From positions 16,251,001-16,315,000 of the forward strand of contig SMMW01000003.1 in the NCBI GenBank assembly GCA_004794655.1: a DNA stretch of 64,000 nucleotides, read 5' to 3'. The stretch comes from Marisa cornuarietis (taxonomy: Eukaryota > Mollusca > Gastropoda > Architaenioglossa > Ampullariidae). Numbering within the stretch: the stretch's first letter is position 1; every line of letters begins with the position of its first letter. The translations under genes were made by a program, and so were the position numbers. Positions 1 through 17,559 of this stretch are shown one piece after another. The notes beneath the pieces are model-generated. The model saw only the letters and a list, made by a program, of their open reading frames with translations, had not been told where the DNA came from and did no database searches.

Positions 1-46
1 CAGTCCTGTATGCATCTTAGATAACCACTGAACTATCTCATCGGAC
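1..46 (-). repeat. Partial tRNA-derived SINE head, cut by window edge
   Basis: Read on the minus strand, this holds a tRNA-like A box (TAGTTCAGTGGTTATC) followed by a tRNA-like arm that runs out of the window. The B box would lie left of base 1, so it cannot be checked. It could also be a degenerate tRNA gene, but the spacing and the repeat-rich setting favour a SINE. Confidence 0.35.
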
Positions 47-211
47 CAAACGTTGTACAGAGGTTGTATCATTGGGAATGTGTGCTTGTGTGTGTTTGCG
101 CGCGCGCGTGTGTGTAAAGGGAAACAAAGATGTTTTTTTACGTTTGTGTAAATAAAATGGTGCTAAACAATGTCATTGTGAACTTTCAATAAATATACAC
201 CACCAGTATTA

Positions 212-215
<4 letters not shown>

Positions 216-277
<62 letters not shown>
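216..277. repeat. (TG)n microsatellite
   Basis: About 31 uninterrupted TG units. It abuts the 3' end of the LINE remnant on its right. A short alternating GCGCGCGCG block within GTGTG sequence lies upstream at about 95-115. Confidence 0.95.
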
Positions 278-278
<1 letters not shown>

Positions 279-283
279 CTGAG

Positions 284-950
284 AGAAAAAACGAACGAAC
301 TTTATTGATTAGGGCACTGGTCCATTTGAAAGGGTAAGTGGTTTTACAGGCACTGAAAAAGATAAACTCTTAAGTCATGAATAGCCTAAATACACCAGTA
401 AATACATATGCAATTTGACAACAATTACTACATCTTACAATCTAGTAGACAATACTCTCATTCAGGAAATATCCATACTAATTTGAAATACCTTAAAACA
501 ATGATAGGCTGGACATGATTTTAGCGTTTGTAGTGTTAAGTATAACAAAGCTAACTTAATTAATGGATATGAATTTCTCTCGAAGCCTTCGTCTGCCGGG
601 GAAAAAAAAATTAAATACAGTTCTGACTCCTCGGTATCACGACAGAGTGGGCAGTTGCGATCCAAGAAATGGGGTTTATAGTTATTAGGGCATGTGATTT
701 TATCGATGAGACGCATAAGTCTTAATCTAGTCAGGGCGCTTCGAACACCAGCACTTGGCAAATTATATAAATGTGCACTTACAGAAAAATGAGATTTAAA
801 AGATCTATAAAATTCATAGCGTTCTTTCGAGAGAATTTCTGAGCGCCAATCTTGCTGATAACAACCCTGAAGTCTCCTTTTAAAAAAGAAACTGAAGGGC
901 CCGGGTCTCCAACCCCTAGGCGCTACCAAAGACGTCCTAAATTATAATTA
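284..950 (-). mobile_element. LINE 3' fragment (end of reverse transcriptase ORF plus 3' UTR)
   Basis: On the minus strand an open stretch from 929 to 462 encodes the C-terminal tail typical of animal non-LTR retrotransposon polymerases. It has W-x-x-E-I-L-S-x-x-R-Y-x-x-Y-R-S-F-K, then R-S-A-L-T-R-L-R-L, then a CPLC zinc-knuckle-like motif. The copy is 5'-truncated, with no reverse transcriptase core or endonuclease. Its 3' end reads AATAAAG followed by GTTCGTTCGTT at about 285-305, which looks like the element's polyadenylation signal and short tail repeat. The motif fits CR1/L2-like LINEs; the family name is inference. It lies outside the identified genes. Confidence 0.7.
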
Positions 951-1886
951 AACAACAGAAAACACACAGAAGAGGCACACGCTACTCTGTTTTGGTTATG
1001 GATATATAACTTCATATATTGTATGCTTTGTTAGGCGCTCTATTTACGGGCAAGCTCAAAATACGTAACCAATACTTAATAGTTTTTACAAATATATAAT
1101 TATTGATATGCAAGGTGTATCTCGACGTTTCGCCATAAACTAGTCTGTTAGTGGTTTGTATTAAGATAAACAGGTAAACCGTTTCAATGGGATTCAAATT
1201 AAAATACTGTTCCATACTGCAAACGCGTAATTCCCAGTTGTATTTGCCCATCAAATAATTTTTAAAAACCCATCTAGGGAGTAATCAAAGCAACTTAAGG
1301 ATTCCATTTAATCCTCTTTTTTCTTTACTGCGAAAAGAAAAAGAAAAACGCGTTTTCATTTATTGCAGGGCACATTGAAACAGACTGAAGGACGCAAAGA
1401 AAAAAAAATTGAGATTGAAATGGCGTCTATGATCGAGATGGAGACACACAAAAGCAATAATTCTGATTTTATTCAGAGGCATTTCTTTCTCACTTAATTT
1501 TATTCTGTTTTAATGTTTATGATGTTCTTTGACGCGGATGATAACAGGGATTCCTATTACCGTGACGGACTCCTGTGGTCATACAATCAATGAGATCTCT
1601 ATGTGATGTTTTTGAATGCAAAGACCCTCGTAATATATATATATATATACACGATACCTGCGATGCACATAAACTGATAAAGACGAACAAAAATGAATTG
1701 TAATAATAATACCCCTCGGTGGCTCATACGGATCGACTGAGGATTTTGCGGCCTTCGCGGTTTCTAGTTTCCGAAGTGAAGGGGACGCTATTCTATTCTC
1801 TTCGTTCCTCAGAGTGCTCTTCTCCCTTTAGAGTACGTTTCGTTCTTCACTGCATGACAACGTCTCACAAGCTGGTTGTTTCCTCG
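951..1886. other. 5' flank and probable 5' UTR of the UPF0489 gene
   Basis: I see no gene here. The stretch contains an (AT)n run near 1636-1650 and CpG-bearing sequence from about 1715 to 1880 just before the first coding exon. An upstream in-frame ATG at 1854 and an open frame back to 1719 exist, so the protein could start earlier. No TATA box or initiator could be assigned with confidence. Confidence 0.4.
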
Positions 1887-6977
<5,091 letters not shown>

Positions 6978-8383
6978 CCTCCAGATTTCAGCCTGATTCA
7001 GTGGTGCTTCTAATTTTCTTGGATGCTATTCCTGACTGACCATCACAGACTCATTCTAATGGTAACATTGTAGCATGCACGTGACAAGGATAAATCAAAG
7101 AATGCAACAGAGATGAAATGTTTTTGGTACAGGGTTACTGTTTGATTTTTCTCCTATTTTGTTCATGTTTTAGACCTGAAATACCAAAATTAATAGTGAG
7201 AATTCAGAAGAAAAATTTGCTGGAATTTAGTCATCTTTAAGATTATTCAAAATGAGTGAATGAGCTTTCAAAGATTGTGCAAATGAATACCCCCCACCCC
7301 AAAAAAATCAAATTATTAATGCATGCATCATTGACAATTTTATGGCCACTGGGTGGTAAATAAGAATTGTATTTCAATTTGTCATATGGTATCAAGTACA
7401 TGGATCTGCTGACTTGCAAATGTGTGTATACAATGACCATCTGCACACACCAAAACATGTACAGTATAAAAATTTAAAAAAAGCTGTTCAGAAACACTGG
7501 TATCTTTATTGCATTCTCTCTGTCTCAACTCAATGTGCTCATATACACAACATACCTGAACAACAAAACAAGAATAAACGTCAGGACTGTAAATTAATTT
7601 TAATTTAGCCACATTTCACTGCAGGCACCCTCCTTCATCTGCATGAAGACAGGAATACACAGAAACATACATGCACACACATCAACGCTTTGGAACATGC
7701 TGCATACAAATTCACTCACAACAAGCCTCCCCCCTCCACCACCAACAACCCAGATCCTCTCCTTGTTCATGAGGTTATACTATCAGGCAGGCCATCACGA
7801 CAAGTGATGCAGTGCCCTCCAAGTCCTGTTAACTTCCTTAGAGATTTCTTTGGAGTGGGGTGCCAGTTGGTCATGTCTCTCGCTGCCTTCAGTAAAGACA
7901 TTTATGGAGGATGTGCTCAGGCATTTAGTCTTCTAGGATGCAGATGAATATTGGTGAGGATATATCATTGTCCTTATCTTGAACATTTGGGCATTCAGTT
8001 GGCAGTGACCTGTACGTAATACCAACTGTAGGATCATGACCTGTTGCCATCATTCAAGAAAATGGTAGGCTTTTGGAATTAATCCCATAAAAGAAAGTTT
8101 TTGGGGAAATGTCTTGGACTCCATGAAACTGAACAGGAAGAACTGACAGCCTATATTTTTGTTTTTTAAACATGTTCAGATATGTAGGAGACTTTTTATC
8201 TCCTTGAGACTGGTGATTACATTCTTAGAGACCACAGTGATACTATTTTTTTCACTTGAAAAAACTTGCAAGGTCTTCTGAAACTTGAAAGCAGAAGTTT
8301 CATGTCTTGATATACATGCATATGAATCATCAGTGTTTGCTGCAAAGCTATATTTTACCATTATCTTTCTGCAAAACACATCA
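6978..8383. other. Convergent intergenic region with 3' UTRs of UPF0489 and NOP9
   Basis: I see no further gene. On the plus strand the first canonical AATAAA after the UPF0489 stop is at 7573-7578. On the minus strand the first after the NOP9 stop is at 7510-7505. If both are used, the two transcripts overlap tail to tail. Short open frames here have no recognisable domains. Confidence 0.45.
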
Positions 8384-8470
8384 TTAGTTACCAGCTGATT
8401 TAGATTTCTTATGCTTTTTTGACTTTGCAGTCTTGAACATCTTTGCAACTTTGCCTTCAGCTTTCTCTTC
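8384..8470 (-). CDS. NOP9: NOP9 last exon (tail copy C)
   Basis: This terminal exon opens in phase 0 after TTTTTTCAG and encodes EEKAEGKVAKMF, then a lysine-rich end with KKHKKSKSAGN and TAA. Such basic tails commonly act as nucleolar localisation signals (inference). It is related to the exons at 8641-8744 and 8858-8989. Confidence 0.65.
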   Translation of the reverse strand, partial: EEKAEGKVAKMFKTAKSKKHKKSKSAGN

Positions 8471-11400
8471 CTGAAAAAAAAAAAGATAAAAAGACTATCC
8501 TGGATCCTCTTAGCTTTTCTGGAACTGATAAAAAAAAAATCACTATAAAAACTAGCACTCATCATCCTTCTAAATGGCACACAATTGTTTTTAAATCTCT
8601 TGTCACTGTAACTACTGTGGTAGAGCTGTTTATCCCACACCTGTAAAATCCATTTGTCTTCCTTTGCCTTTCTTGACATATTTACTAGCTGATCTTTTTT
8701 TTTATCCGTTTTTAACATTGCATTGACTTTTCCACCTCCTCTTCCTGAATGGTCACAAATCAACAATGACAACTATTGTCATCATTCCTAATGTTCCTCA
8801 TCTTGATCCGCTTTTATTTAATCTCGCCATTCTTCCACTAGATCCGTTTTTACCCACCTGCAAAATCACTTGGTTTCCATTTTGGGTTGTTTTCTTTATG
8901 TCTGGTTCATCAACTAATTTTCGGTTTTTATCGTGTTTGTGCTTTGCCGCCCTGGACATTACAGTAACTTTATCCTCAGCCTCCTCTTCCTGGAAAAGAC
9001 ACATTCTCCATCAATCTGACTTTAACACAACAATGAAGGTTTCTACAACATCATTCAGCATCATTCTTTAGTTTACACAACTGTATTTCCAGTTGTTTCT
9101 AAAATCACTCATCATGGTAACTACAGTAAAACTTCCTCATTAAGACCTGTTGTACTGTGATCCCCTCTTAGATATAACCCCAAAATTTGGATGGACGTTT
9201 CACTATGAAAGTGCCATCTCTATTACAGTTTATTTCTCCAATATTACTTAGGACTGACAGTTTGTGCTTTATTATGACTTTTTTTTGCAGAATTCATCTG
9301 TTGAAAAGTATTAAGTATGTTTTCAAATAGACTGCTTCTGGCTGCCTGTTTGCCTTATATTACGACTTTCTGCAAAAATAGCCTAAAATTAAGAACATTT
9401 TGAAAAAGACTGCATGTTTGTTCGTCACCGATCATCTCAACCCAAAACCATAATATTGCGCCAACCATATCTACTATCTTTTTGAGTCAAGTCGACCCCA
9501 CCAGGACCATATGGTCCCATGTAACTATGCATGTCCCAACACCAAAAAGTCAAATCTATCCAGGCTAAAGTGACAAAATGATAATCGATATTAATGTCAC
9601 ATATTATCAACAGACAATGACAATGATCAACTTTATTAGTCCCCAGTGGTCAATTAAAACATGAGAAGGTATTCAGCTATGAATAGTTACACAGAGGCAT
9701 ACTTTGTTCAACCACCATCTTACTAGACAAAAGTGGCGGCATGGCAATACACATTCAGAGAACAAATCTTATAATGGCAAATAAATGCATTAAAAAAAAA
9801 ACAACAAACTTTGTTATCATTTATTCTTTAGTTTGGAGGTTGGTATTAAATGTATATCAGACGTTCGATTAATGTCAAACAGGTGCCACTGCTTGGTCCT
9901 TCCTGTAGCCCAAACTGATTCAGCTTTTGGTGCTGGGACTATGTGGTCCTACATCGAATGATAGGGTCATAGAGGGTCAATTCAATTTAGGTTGGAGGTG
10001 AATATGACTGGAACAATATGGATTTTGGTCAAAATAATTGCCCCCCCCTCCCAATTTATTGTCACTTCATTTACCAGTGCATATCAGATAGCAGTGCTTC
10101 ATTAACAAACTTTTGCAGAAGTCATGTTTCTAAAAAAATGATAAGATTGTTTTTGCTCTCTTGTGACTTCTTTGTTTTCACAGAAATCACATTTACAAAA
10201 ATATAAAAAGTACATTTTAAGACGGCATCTTTAACTACCATGATGCAAGTGTGTTGGTTGATTGCTATTACCTGTTATTTCCCCTATAAATCTTAAATCA
10301 AGTGCAACATTGTTGGAATAAACATGACCAACCAAAAATGATACAAGCACTATGATATCGCTTTTAGTAGTCCTATATTGAACATTTAAATAAATTAACT
10401 TTTGTATACATATTTATAGATGTTTGAAGTCATGGTTTCATGGTTCGTGGAATGAAATCAGGCTGGTTGATTTCCCTATGATTCTCTCAAGTTATGACCC
10501 CACATTATAAGTTTACGCTTTCAGTGGCACCCCTACTGTGTTTATATCAATAAAGCTTTGTTAAAAAAAAGAGAAAAAGTTACGACCCGAGTTTGGTGGA
10601 TTTTAGTGATTCTTAATAGGGCGGCTTTGCTGACACTTGTAAACTGTTCTACACACCTGTACCATGAGTTCACTGTTATCCTTCTGCAGTTTCTGCTTTT
10701 TAGACGGGGGTTCTGTCAACAAACATTATCCCAAGTTAGCAACAAATGTTCTGCATAGATATTTGTAACATAAATATCTGTATATCCTTTGATTAACAAT
10801 CTGCATTAATAAAAATAAGGTATAATTTTTTGTTAAACAACTCATTTTCCCAAAGCAATGACCATATTAAAAATAAGATGGACAAAAATGTTTTCATACA
10901 GCTTTCTCAGACAAAATTTGACGTTCATACCTTTTTTGTGAAGCAGATCAGTTAACATTCGACGGCGTTTTGTCAATGCTCCCTGATGTTCTAGCCATTC
11001 TTTTCGCCGATGAAGGAACTGAGCTAAGCCAAAGTTGCTATGAAGGAAATGGCCATAGCGATCATTGCGTAGACGAGCTTCACTTTCAGCCAAGTCTTCT
11101 GCTACACTGATGCGTTGCTTGATGCTGAGATTCTTCCAGACATTTTCTATGCACCGGCTCCCATTCTTTGAACAAACTACTTCCATCAGAAGACCCTAGC
11201 ATTGGAAAAAATAAATTGTTCCTCTGTATCTATCCTTCAATTTTAAAAAAGTTTGAAGTTAAAAATTAGATTATTGACTGGTTAAGGTTGCACCTTACCT
11301 TGCTGCAAGAAAGCAATGCAGATGGAGTTATATTTTCTCAAAATTATATGTCCCCTCTATCCACAATTCCACCTCCTTAAAAATTATCAAAGCTTATTTC

Positions 11401-14400
11401 CATTTTAAACAGTCTCTTGTTTTTGGAATTCTGGCAGGTCAAGAAAAATGTTTTCTGATATGAAACAGAAGCCTGTGACTTGAGAGAATGATGTGCTTTA
11501 TGATATAAATTCTGAGTACAAATTTAGATGAAAAGAATTAGAAACACAATTTTATTTGTAAAGATGATGTGTTGTGGACTATGCTGCAAATACGGCTTGC
11601 TGGTCATCATGTTTTAGAAGTTGGATGTCCTTTCATTTATATGAATTCACAATTGAACTATTATTTAAAATCTGGAAAAATGCTGGTTAACTTTGTTATT
11701 GCTAGGCAAAATTGTTTAACAAGTGTAAAGTTAAAACAACAGCTTACCTTCATTTTCTTCAAAAAATTATCTTTGCTCTTTTGAAGCACATGAGGACTAG
11801 AAAAGAAGACATCCACAATATGGCTACCCACAGGACAGCAGCACAGCTGTTTTAGTTCTGCTGGTGTCATTCCCACAATACCCTGACCCATAAGTGTGGG
11901 TCTGTCAAATTGCAGTAACTGCTGCACCAGGAGGGACCCTTGCAAGTTTACTGATGTCAGCAGAGGTTCCTGACAAAGAAAATAAAATTTACTGCAGGAT
12001 ACAATGAGATGGGGGAGATAATGAGGTGGGGGATGGGTGTTTTATGGTGGACCAGCAACTAAGGCTATATCACGGCAAGGCAAACCAGCCCTGTAAACAG
12101 ACGCCATATGCAGAGTAAGAACAGCGTGCCTGAGACAAAAGCTCACCCAAAGATAATAAACAAACAAAACATTTTAAATTACACGAACCACACTTGATTT
12201 CATCTTTATTATATATTTCAATCACAGAAACAGTCTCTAAATATCATAGCTGCTTAATCATATTTTTGCAAAGCACCAAAATTACTAAATGACAAACAAC
12301 TAACCTCAGCACCATCAGGTGGTTTGCCAGTATCTTCATTTATTTTGAAGAATACATCATATGTTATAAATGAAGCAATCAGCTTTGGTAAGAGTATTTG
12401 TCTTTCAACTGGCTCATTACAGTGAAAAGCTTTCATTAACACCTGTGCAGACAATCAGAAAGTGTAATATATTTCAATTTTAAAACTTCATTGAATGATA
12501 TTGCTTGCTAATCATCTGTATTAGTAAAATGTAAATGAAGCTAAAATTTTTTTGTAATATTGTAAATCTCGAAAAAAGAATATAAAATTTATGTACATTC
12601 TATATTATAACAATACAAAGTGCATAAATAAGTCTATTTAACTTATGTAAACATCAGTTACATTACACTGCCTTTTTTTTTTTTGGTGGTTTTACCTTAA
12701 CTAGGTCATCTTGACAATGCTGATTTCGTCGGCAAGCATCTGCCAGTGAAATAATCACTCCAAGGTAGCCAACAGCTAGTATATCCTCTACATGCTTAGA
12801 CAGCTCTGGGAAAACCTCTGCCAGCTGATAAACAAAAGACACTGCAGTAGCAGTAATCTAATTTGTGAAGGGCAAAAATATAATTGTATAAACACTTCTA
12901 CAAAAACTACACGATTTTAATAATGTAAGTCACTTGCTATTTTTTGGGCTTTGCACCTCCCAAGGACATGGATGAAATGTACGTTCCCCCCCCCCCTCAT
13001 TTTATATTATTTAAATAAAACAAAACATTCAACTTTGACTCATTCTTGAAACAAAATCTTTAGGACTGGAACTTTATTTGACTGTTCTTAAAAGGCAACA
13101 CAAGTGCAACATTTTTTAGAAAAACATCAATACAATATTTCTCATGCCTCTTCATCATAAAATACCACTGGAATAGGTTTTTGTGATACTTTATGCTTTA
13201 TTTGGAGCGATTTTTGCAGAGCGCTCGTGTTGCCGTTTTAAGGAGACTGGCATGAAAAGTACTGTTCTCTGCAAGCAGCCATACCATGATAATAGATATT
13301 AAAGTGAATGATTTGCCATTAAGTTTTAAAATATTTTTCTTATTTGTACTTGCTCCCTTTGAACACTTTACCTGATTTAAAGGTATACTGATAGTTTTGG
13401 AAAAAAGGATAAATTTACAGTTGTGTGAATCCACCATAGTGCTGTGCTCATTACTATCTTTTATACATTGTACCATAAAAAATTATTGCTTTGTATTTAT
13501 TAATCGATAATGTGAAGAGAATTGTAAACTTTGTGCCTTATGATCTTTAACCAAGACAATTTTTTCTCTCATATCTATCATGAGGCTTTAACGTAGAAAA
13601 ATAATTTTTTTTAAATTTCAAGCTGATAGGATTGCATCAAATGTTTCAAATTACACATTCTGCCCTTTCTATATTATTTGAAGTGATGTTTCCTTCAAAT
13701 GAAAGTAGTTGTCATATTAAACTGTCAGAAATGTGCAGGTTACTTCAATTTTCTAGTAACACATCAAGGTGTCTGGGAAGCAAACAAGTAATTTAAAATT
13801 AAATATTTCAAATAAATCTCATAAAACATACTCACAAGAGCTTTTTCCTTAAGAGAAGAGATATATCGTTGTAGCACATGATTTGCAATTGGGTGGATTG
13901 CATAGTGTAATAATCTCCCTTTGAAGAGAGCAGCATGCATTTCTTCAAGCATTTGTGGAGTACTCAGGTTCATAATGAGCTCCAGTAAGTGTGATCCTAC
14001 TTGGCTGGCTGCCATATCAGGAATACTGAAACAACCATTCACATCTTGAGCAAATGAAGCCAGACCAGATTGGTCCATTAGCTGCCTAAGAAGCCTCCAC
14101 CTTCCTAAAAACAACAAAATTAAAAATTAATTCCAATTTACATCAAATACATCTCCCTTCTTCATTCTGATGGCATCTATTTATTAGTCATTATAAAAAA
14201 GAACTGCTGACTATTATCTCTAGCAAATCAGCAGCTCTGTTTCCTAGAGAACATCTGTTGGCAAACCAAGATAATAATTGCAAGATGAGTCCATCTGTTT
14301 CACATTCTCTTTGCACCTCTTCTATATGCTCACAGATGAACAGGACATTGCAATTCAACACCAGCAGACTCTGTACAGAGAGAAAATCTTACAATTCTGA

Positions 14401-17400
14401 ATGATCTTCTGAAGGAAAGGACAGCTTGACACGCTGTATGATGGTCTTACACTCAGCCTGACACCGGTCTTCTTCTATTTTGTTCCATATTAGAAGAATA
14501 GTCTGTATGACAGGGCTTGCACTAGCATCTTTGAGATGGACTGCCAACAAAATGAATGAGCTTTTGAATGATTTTATGTCAATTTAATACTTAACATCAA
14601 GAAGTCTGTTACTAAAAATTCCACTTTAACAAACTGTTGCTGCATTCCAACTTCTTTCAAATCTAATGCTGTTCAGTCAACATCAGCCAGCATATCTACC
14701 TTAAACTCTTAAAATTGGATGCAATTTAATAATAATATTAATAATAAAAATTGGCATGTATAGCGCCTTATCCTCCTCTTTGGACGAGCTCAAGGCGCTT
14801 CACTTATAACTCAAAGGAAGACAGTTTGGTAAAATTAAATCTTGGAAAAATGACACATGCAAAATTTGGAACTGACGTAAAATCTTGCATCCTAAACCTT
14901 GACCTGCCTCTTTTTCAGACTCTCCCTGACTTTTGCTCGCTCCTTTTCTCTCTCTTAAACACATACACACAGTGTGAAAAAAAGACAGAAAATCCTTTCT
15001 AGTTCTGCAGCAGGCATTAGTCCACATCAAATTAAATACAAAGAACAACTGAATAAATAACACAATACAATGCTCACCTATTCCTAAGATTATATTACTA
15101 TTATTAGTAACTCTCCAGCTACCTAAAAGAGAAAATTGCAGCTAGAAATCTGGTGGATAATTAAGACAAACATTTTTATCAGAAGCTTGAAACACTGCTA
15201 ATGATGCAAAATAATACAAAATAAAATCCACTACATTATCAAAAAATGATCATATCTCACCTTCATAGTCACATAATTGCATTAGTTTCCCTGCGTATTT
15301 GTTGAAAAGGTCTTTAAATGTTTGTGGTATCTGCCATTTCTGCCCTTTAAGCTGTTGTTCTACTTTAAAAAAAAAAAGAAGAAAATTCTATCAGACATGC
15401 AATTTATTTCTTAAGACTGAAGTTTAAAATCATCGTCTGCTTAGCACCATTAAAGAAAACAAAAAAGCATACAACATAAAATACATCCATATAGATTTAA
15501 GAAAAGACTCAAATTTGATATGAGGGGAACCAACAGTAGAGGGGGAACTCAACCTGTATCGGTCACGAATGTGGTGATGTTTGTATTGCAGAAGTCACAC
15601 AGTATTTCCTGTCCAATGGCTGTTTTCAATAAGCCAGCTTGTTTATTTAGGGAGATAATACTAATAGAAAGTCTGCTGTTCTAAAACAAGATGAATTCAA
15701 TAGATGTTTTCATGCAGTGGAAGGAAAACACAAATTATTTGTAGGATGTGTATCCTCTGGAAAATCAAAAGGCCATTTCTTTTTGCTGTCATTGAGTATT
15801 CTGAAGTATTTTTGGGGAGTTCTTCCCAAATGCTAATTAAGAGTAGTCAAATGTGCAGTTTGTGCAAGAAAAGTGGTGATAAATTCTGGATGTTGTGCGG
15901 ACAGGAGATCATTTGCATTGATTCGTCCTGTAGTTGTTGTGACAGACAATCAACAGCTGTGGCTAAACAAAAGTTTGGACATGGTCCCAGCTCTAGATCT
16001 CATTCCTAAAAGCTGTACCATGGCAGGCTTCATAAAAAATAGCAGGAATTAATGGTTAGCTTGAATCATTTTTATCATATTTAATAACATGTATTATATA
16101 AGGGTAAACCATCAAACAATTAGTTTGAGGCAAAAGTGTTTTAAAAACTGTTTTTCACTTTTAGAAAAACACGTAAATCAACCTAAATTCTAATAATACT
16201 GACATCACTAAGGACTGAAAGAAATGTAAGAACTTGGAGCATGTGCTCATGAGGTATTTCCCAATTTGCCTAGTTTTGCGACTTCACTGACATTCAGGTC
16301 TTGATCTTTTAATAAAACTCAGATGACAACTGCAATGTTCAAAGGCTTTGACCTTCTTAATAGAAGTTTCTTTGCTCAAATTGCTGGAATTATTTTCTTA
16401 CAATGAACTGAACACATTCATTTGAAAACAATTTTGGACTTTTACTCTTTAAAAAGACATCGAGAAAAACATTTGTACAATGGGATGAGGGAATGAGGGC
16501 TTGGAAAGCATTTGTGTGTCTGCATGTCACAACATCAGCAGAAACACACCTCCAACTATACTGTTCATGATATCACCTGATTTTGCACCACCTGTACACA
16601 AGTTTGTGAAAAAGCCTAAACATTTCCAAACTGTACCTAGATGCACATTTCAGCAATTCCATTAATTGCAAAAATGTTATTAAAGTAGCTTTTCTAGACA
16701 TACCATTTGTTTGCTGGCAGGTTTGAGAACCCTTTCCTTTATGAATCTTATGTGCCACTTGAACACCGCTAAGAGTCTCTAGCATCCTTCGCAAAACATG
16801 GCTTCCATATGTATGTGTCAGCAACGTCTCAAGATTCTTGTCCACAAAATGGCACACTTCTTTAAAACTGGCTTCTACTTTTTCCTGCCCAATGTCCTCT
16901 TCCTCATCATTATTTTGGCCTGTTATTTCATCTGTTCCATCAGACCCTGCTGCTACATAGTACACAGGCAAATGAAGAATCAATGTCTGGAATACATGGC
17001 TAGCAAAACGGTCCAGGAAAGAAACTGAAAGGTCAGCACTTAAGGCTACAAACAGCTTCCGAAGGTTGTTGCTCAAACCTTTGGAGATCAGAGACTCAAC
17101 AATCCTGCTGCATGTCTGATTCTGTGCCACCTCCAAGGCCTCCTGAACCAGTTGATTAAAAGTGTTGTTTAAAAAGACATCTGAAACAGAATTGCGAAAA
17201 CCAGATCAGCTGCTAATCTGTACTGATATGAACTGCATCTTGATTTCTAAATAAAAAGGTTTTCTCGCCGATAAATAAATAAAATGTCAGGTACAGTTCT
17301 TAAATTGTTATTCCAAAAGTTCTAAAATATGTTTCTTCATAATTCACTTTTAGTCTATGTTCGATCAAATAGTTTTGTTTAGGGACTTTTATGAGAGACC

Positions 17401-17559
17401 CTGAAGCTCACTTTTATCTTCGTCACTGACAAAACCTTCCTTCACAGCCTCATACACTCGTCGATAATAGCTTAGCGTTTCCTCTTGCAGGAACCCTAGC
17501 TTCGTTTGCTGTCGACCTCCTTTTCCACTCGCAAATTTCTTTTTATTGTGTTTAGACAT
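8384..17559 (-). CDS. NOP9: Nucleolar protein 9 (Pumilio-repeat pre-rRNA processing factor)
   Basis: NOP9 is a nucleolar RNA-binding protein of Pumilio-like repeats needed for 18S rRNA maturation (known of the family). Core exons, minus strand: 17559-17412, 17180-16704, 15362-15261, 14528-14393, 14100-13836, 12857-12696, 12442-12305, 11969-11748 and 11195-10931, giving 638 residues, close to human NOP9 (636 aa). Seen: a basic start (MSKHNKKKFASGKGGR), FLDRFASHVFQTL, THTYGSHVLRRMLETLSG, SQVGSHLLELIM, HPIANHVLQRYI, PVGSHIVDVFFSS, SKNGSRCIENVW and the terminal LHRRKEWLEHQGALTKRRR. A lysine-rich tail follows, encoded by 8744-8641 then 8470-8384 (TAA), which stays in frame for 701 residues in total. 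An alternative tail exon lies at 8989-8858. Exon 5 uses the second AG (GGAAG/GTGG), because the nearer AG breaks the frame. Core assignment is firm; the tail splicing is not. Confidence 0.9.
8641..8744 (-). CDS. NOP9: NOP9 tail exon copy B
   Basis: This 104-base segment sits between CATTCAG and GTGTGG. It opens in phase 1 and joins directly to core exon 9 (which ends in phase 1); it ends in phase 0 and joins exon C. It encodes a basic stretch containing TDKKKDQLVNMSRKAKED. Compared with copy A it appears to lack four bases near its start, so it is readable only when entered from exon 9 and not from copy A. Confidence 0.5.
8858..8989 (-). CDS. NOP9: NOP9 alternative tail exon copy A
   Basis: This 132-base segment lies between TTTTCCAG and GTGGGT. 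It encodes EEEAEDKVTVMSRAAKHKHD and further charged residues, ending ILQ like copy B. It is open in phase 0 and can join exon C. Entry from core exon 9 needs the next AG four bases inside (at 8986-8987). Joining A to B gives a stop after about ten codons, so A and B look mutually exclusive, or A may be a non-coding relic. Confidence 0.35.
9605..9795 (-). repeat. Possible LINE or SINE 3' end in NOP9 intron 9
   Basis: The segment ACTTTATTAGTCCCCAGTGG on the plus strand looks like the reverse complement of a retroelement 3' UTR end. The copy has no coding sequence. The remainder of this 1.9-kb intron (8990-10930) shows nothing recognisable. Confidence 0.25.
14728..14820. repeat. Dispersed (AAT)n-TATAGCGC repeat, copy 2
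   Basis: It lies in NOP9 intron 4, between exons 3 and 4. AATAATATTAATAATAA is followed by TGTATAGCGCC and, after a short spacer, CTCAAGGCGCTTCAC. The two GCGC-containing arms are partly complementary and could fold as a hairpin. The motif resembles the copies near 2735 and 33722. Confidence 0.5.

Noticed and set aside
8176..8772. Single 198-codon minus-strand gene
   Set aside because: The frame runs through apparent splice sites; splitting it into NOP9 tail exons B and C gives phases that fit the upstream exon.
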